Shown here piece after piece: positions 13,262-14,054 of a stretch of 14,054 nucleotides of DNA. The position numbers and the translations under genes were made by a program. The stretch is from DATGYC01 sp035298385 (GTDB lineage: Bacteria > Bacillota > Sulfobacillia > Symbiobacteriales > Symbiobacteriaceae): positions 1 to 14,054 of the forward strand of contig DATGYC010000254.1 in assembly GCA_035298385.1 (NCBI GenBank), in the 5' to 3' direction. A model generated the notes under the pieces. That model made no database searches, was not told the origin of the DNA, and saw only the letters and a list, made by a program, of their open reading frames with translations. Position 1 is the stretch's first letter. Each line of letters starts with the position of its first letter.

Positions 13262-13698
13262 TTCACGCGGGACGGCAATCTCTCTGGCTGCCCCTGCAGC
13301 GCCAGCGCCCAGCCCAGGTGGCGAGCAAAGGTCAACTCATGGACGGCGTTATAGTCCTCCACCACTCGCTGCTCGCGCAGATCACGCAGGAGCAGGCGCC
13401 CTGCCCGGGTCTCAACCTCCACCTGCGGAAAGCCAGGGAATGGCTCATCGACCCGCACGACCTGGCAGGAGACGCTCACCAGACCGGCTGCGAGGTCAGC
13501 TCGCACGCGGATCCAAAGCAGAAGGGCAACGCAGAGCGGTAGGATGGCCAGTAGCAAGAATCCAGCATCCCAGGCCCAGTGGGGCGATGGCCGCAAGTCA
13601 AACACAAAACACGCCGTGCCAACCATAGACGGCACCAGCCAGAGGAGCAGTTCGCGCCAGGCCCTCCGCGTCAATTGTGATACCAGATCCGTGGTCAC
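13258..13698 (-). CDS. Small membrane protein of unknown function
   Basis: A 146-residue protein I cannot assign to a family. It has a short basic N-terminus (RRAWREL), two hydrophobic helices at about 15-34 and 42-63 joined by a short loop, then a soluble domain of about 80 residues (VRADLAAGLVSVSCQVVRVDEPFPGFPQVEVETRAGRLLLRDLREQ) with beta-strand character. The layout resembles small bacterial membrane proteins with a cytosolic beta domain, but no motif identifies a function. The start is GTG at 13698, 7 nt after GAGGTG. The upstream open frame to 13767 runs into the protease terminator and is rejected. Its stop codon lies inside the -35 of the rplU promoter. Confidence 0.7.
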   Translation of the reverse strand: MTTDLVSQLTRRAWRELLLWLVPSMVGTACFVFDLRPSPHWAWDAGFLLLAILPLCVALLLWIRVRADLAAGLVSVSCQVVRVDEPFPGFPQVEVETRAGRLLLRDLREQRVVEDYNAVHELTFARHLGWALALQGQPERLPSRVN

Positions 13699-13743
13699 GG
13701 CAGAACACCTCAATCCTATCCTACCGCGTTCTGCTCGAACGTG

Positions 13744-13775
13744 AAAGAACCTCGCCCATCTGGACAAGGTTCTTT
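13744..13775 (-). terminator. Terminator of the S8 protease gene
   Basis: On the minus strand AAAGAACCTTGTCC pairs with GGGCGAGGTTCTTT (14 bp including two G-T wobbles, 4-nt AGAT loop), 9 nt past the protease stop. The lower stem supplies TTCTTTC after the GC-rich upper part, so the hairpin can act as an intrinsic terminator although no free T run follows. Confidence 0.65.
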
Positions 13776-13784
13776 CCGTGGTCG

Positions 13785-14054
13785 CTAGTTGTTCGGCGCG
13801 GTCACCTGGATGATCCCGGCACCAAGGCCGGTCGTGTTCAGCGTGCCTTCCGCGCCGGCCGGCGGGATGGCACTGGCAGCCAGACGGTCAAAGACCTGCT
13901 GCCAACGGTTGGCATTCTGAGGGGCGCCCTGCTGCGCCAGGTCAGAGAGAGCCAGAGCGGCGGCGCCCGCCACTAGCGGGGTGGCAAAGGAGGTGCCGCC
14001 GTCCATCCGGATATACCCGGTCGGCGAGGCCGTCCCCAGGCCGATGATATCATC
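13785..14054 (-). CDS. Subtilisin-family (S8) serine protease, C-terminal fragment
   Basis: The last 89 residues of a subtilase; the rest lies beyond the right edge of the window. The fragment carries the catalytic-serine motif GGTSFATPLVAGAAALAL, a variant of the family GTSMATP signature, with the Ser at about residue 21 of the fragment. It is preceded by a strand and loop (GLGTASPTGYIRM), which is the normal approach to this motif. After it come helices (QNANRWQQVFDRLAASA) and a TTGLGAGIIQV segment, the 'G.G.ivn' C-terminal end typical of the S8 core, so the protein probably has no further C-terminal domain. The Asp and His catalytic residues, signal peptide and start codon are not in view. 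A hairpin terminator follows closely. Confidence 0.93.
   Translation of the reverse strand, partial: DDIIGLGTASPTGYIRMDGGTSFATPLVAGAAALALSDLAQQGAPQNANRWQQVFDRLAASAIPPAGAEGTLNTTGLGAGIIQVTAPNN

Noticed and set aside
13727..13741. Inverted repeat CGTTC-N5-GAACG, considered as a LexA site
   Set aside because: Bacillota LexA sites read GAAC-N4-GTTC; here the arms are in the opposite orientation, and the match is short enough for chance.
13699..13767. A 23-codon N-terminal extension of the membrane protein
   Set aside because: It runs through the protease terminator hairpin; the GTG at 13698 has a well-spaced GAGGTG.

Overview
The window looks like a core chromosomal segment of a high-G+C, spore-forming Bacillota. 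A Symbiobacterium-like clostridial relative is my guess from gene style, not something I could test. The evidence is a leucyl-tRNA synthetase T-box leader, a ribosomal protein L27 with a removable N-terminal peptide next to the Prp protease that removes it, a ComEA competence protein, and two perfect Spo0A-type boxes arranged as a palindrome. Coding is dense and almost all on the minus strand. I see no IS element, CRISPR array, tRNA or rRNA.

Reading the minus strand from right to left: the window opens with the C-terminal end of a subtilisin-family protease (13785-14054), closed by a hairpin terminator. A small two-helix membrane protein of unknown function follows (13258-13698). Then comes a housekeeping operon behind a strong sigma-A-type promoter and a structured, L21-leader-like 5' UTR: rplU, prp, rpmA, a 116-nt gap with a strong hairpin, obg, yhbY, nadD, yqeK and rsfS. 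It ends at a textbook terminator (8686-8712). These genes serve ribosome assembly and silencing, L27 maturation and NAD synthesis. In yqeK the only well-placed start codon is AUA, and nadD has lost the usual ISSTxIR motif.

Next is a class A penicillin-binding protein (6026-8614), then leuS (3130-5715). leuS has its own promoter and a complete T-box leader ending in a terminator/antiterminator. The -35 box of the leuS promoter contains the stop codon of the PBP gene. The operon promoter likewise contains the stop codon of the membrane protein gene.

The left third is less conserved. A plus-strand gene (2505-3083) encodes an unknown protein with a C-terminal AT-hook; it converges on leuS at a shared hairpin. 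It diverges from a minus-strand TPR-like helical-repeat protein (1391-2326). The 178-bp divergent region has a 21-bp palindrome made of two inverted TTGTCGAA boxes, almost equidistant (8 and 9 nt) from two opposed candidate promoters. This is the most interesting regulatory signal in the window. After the TPR gene come a three-BON-domain protein without a signal peptide (575-1312) and the start of comEA, cut off by the window edge.
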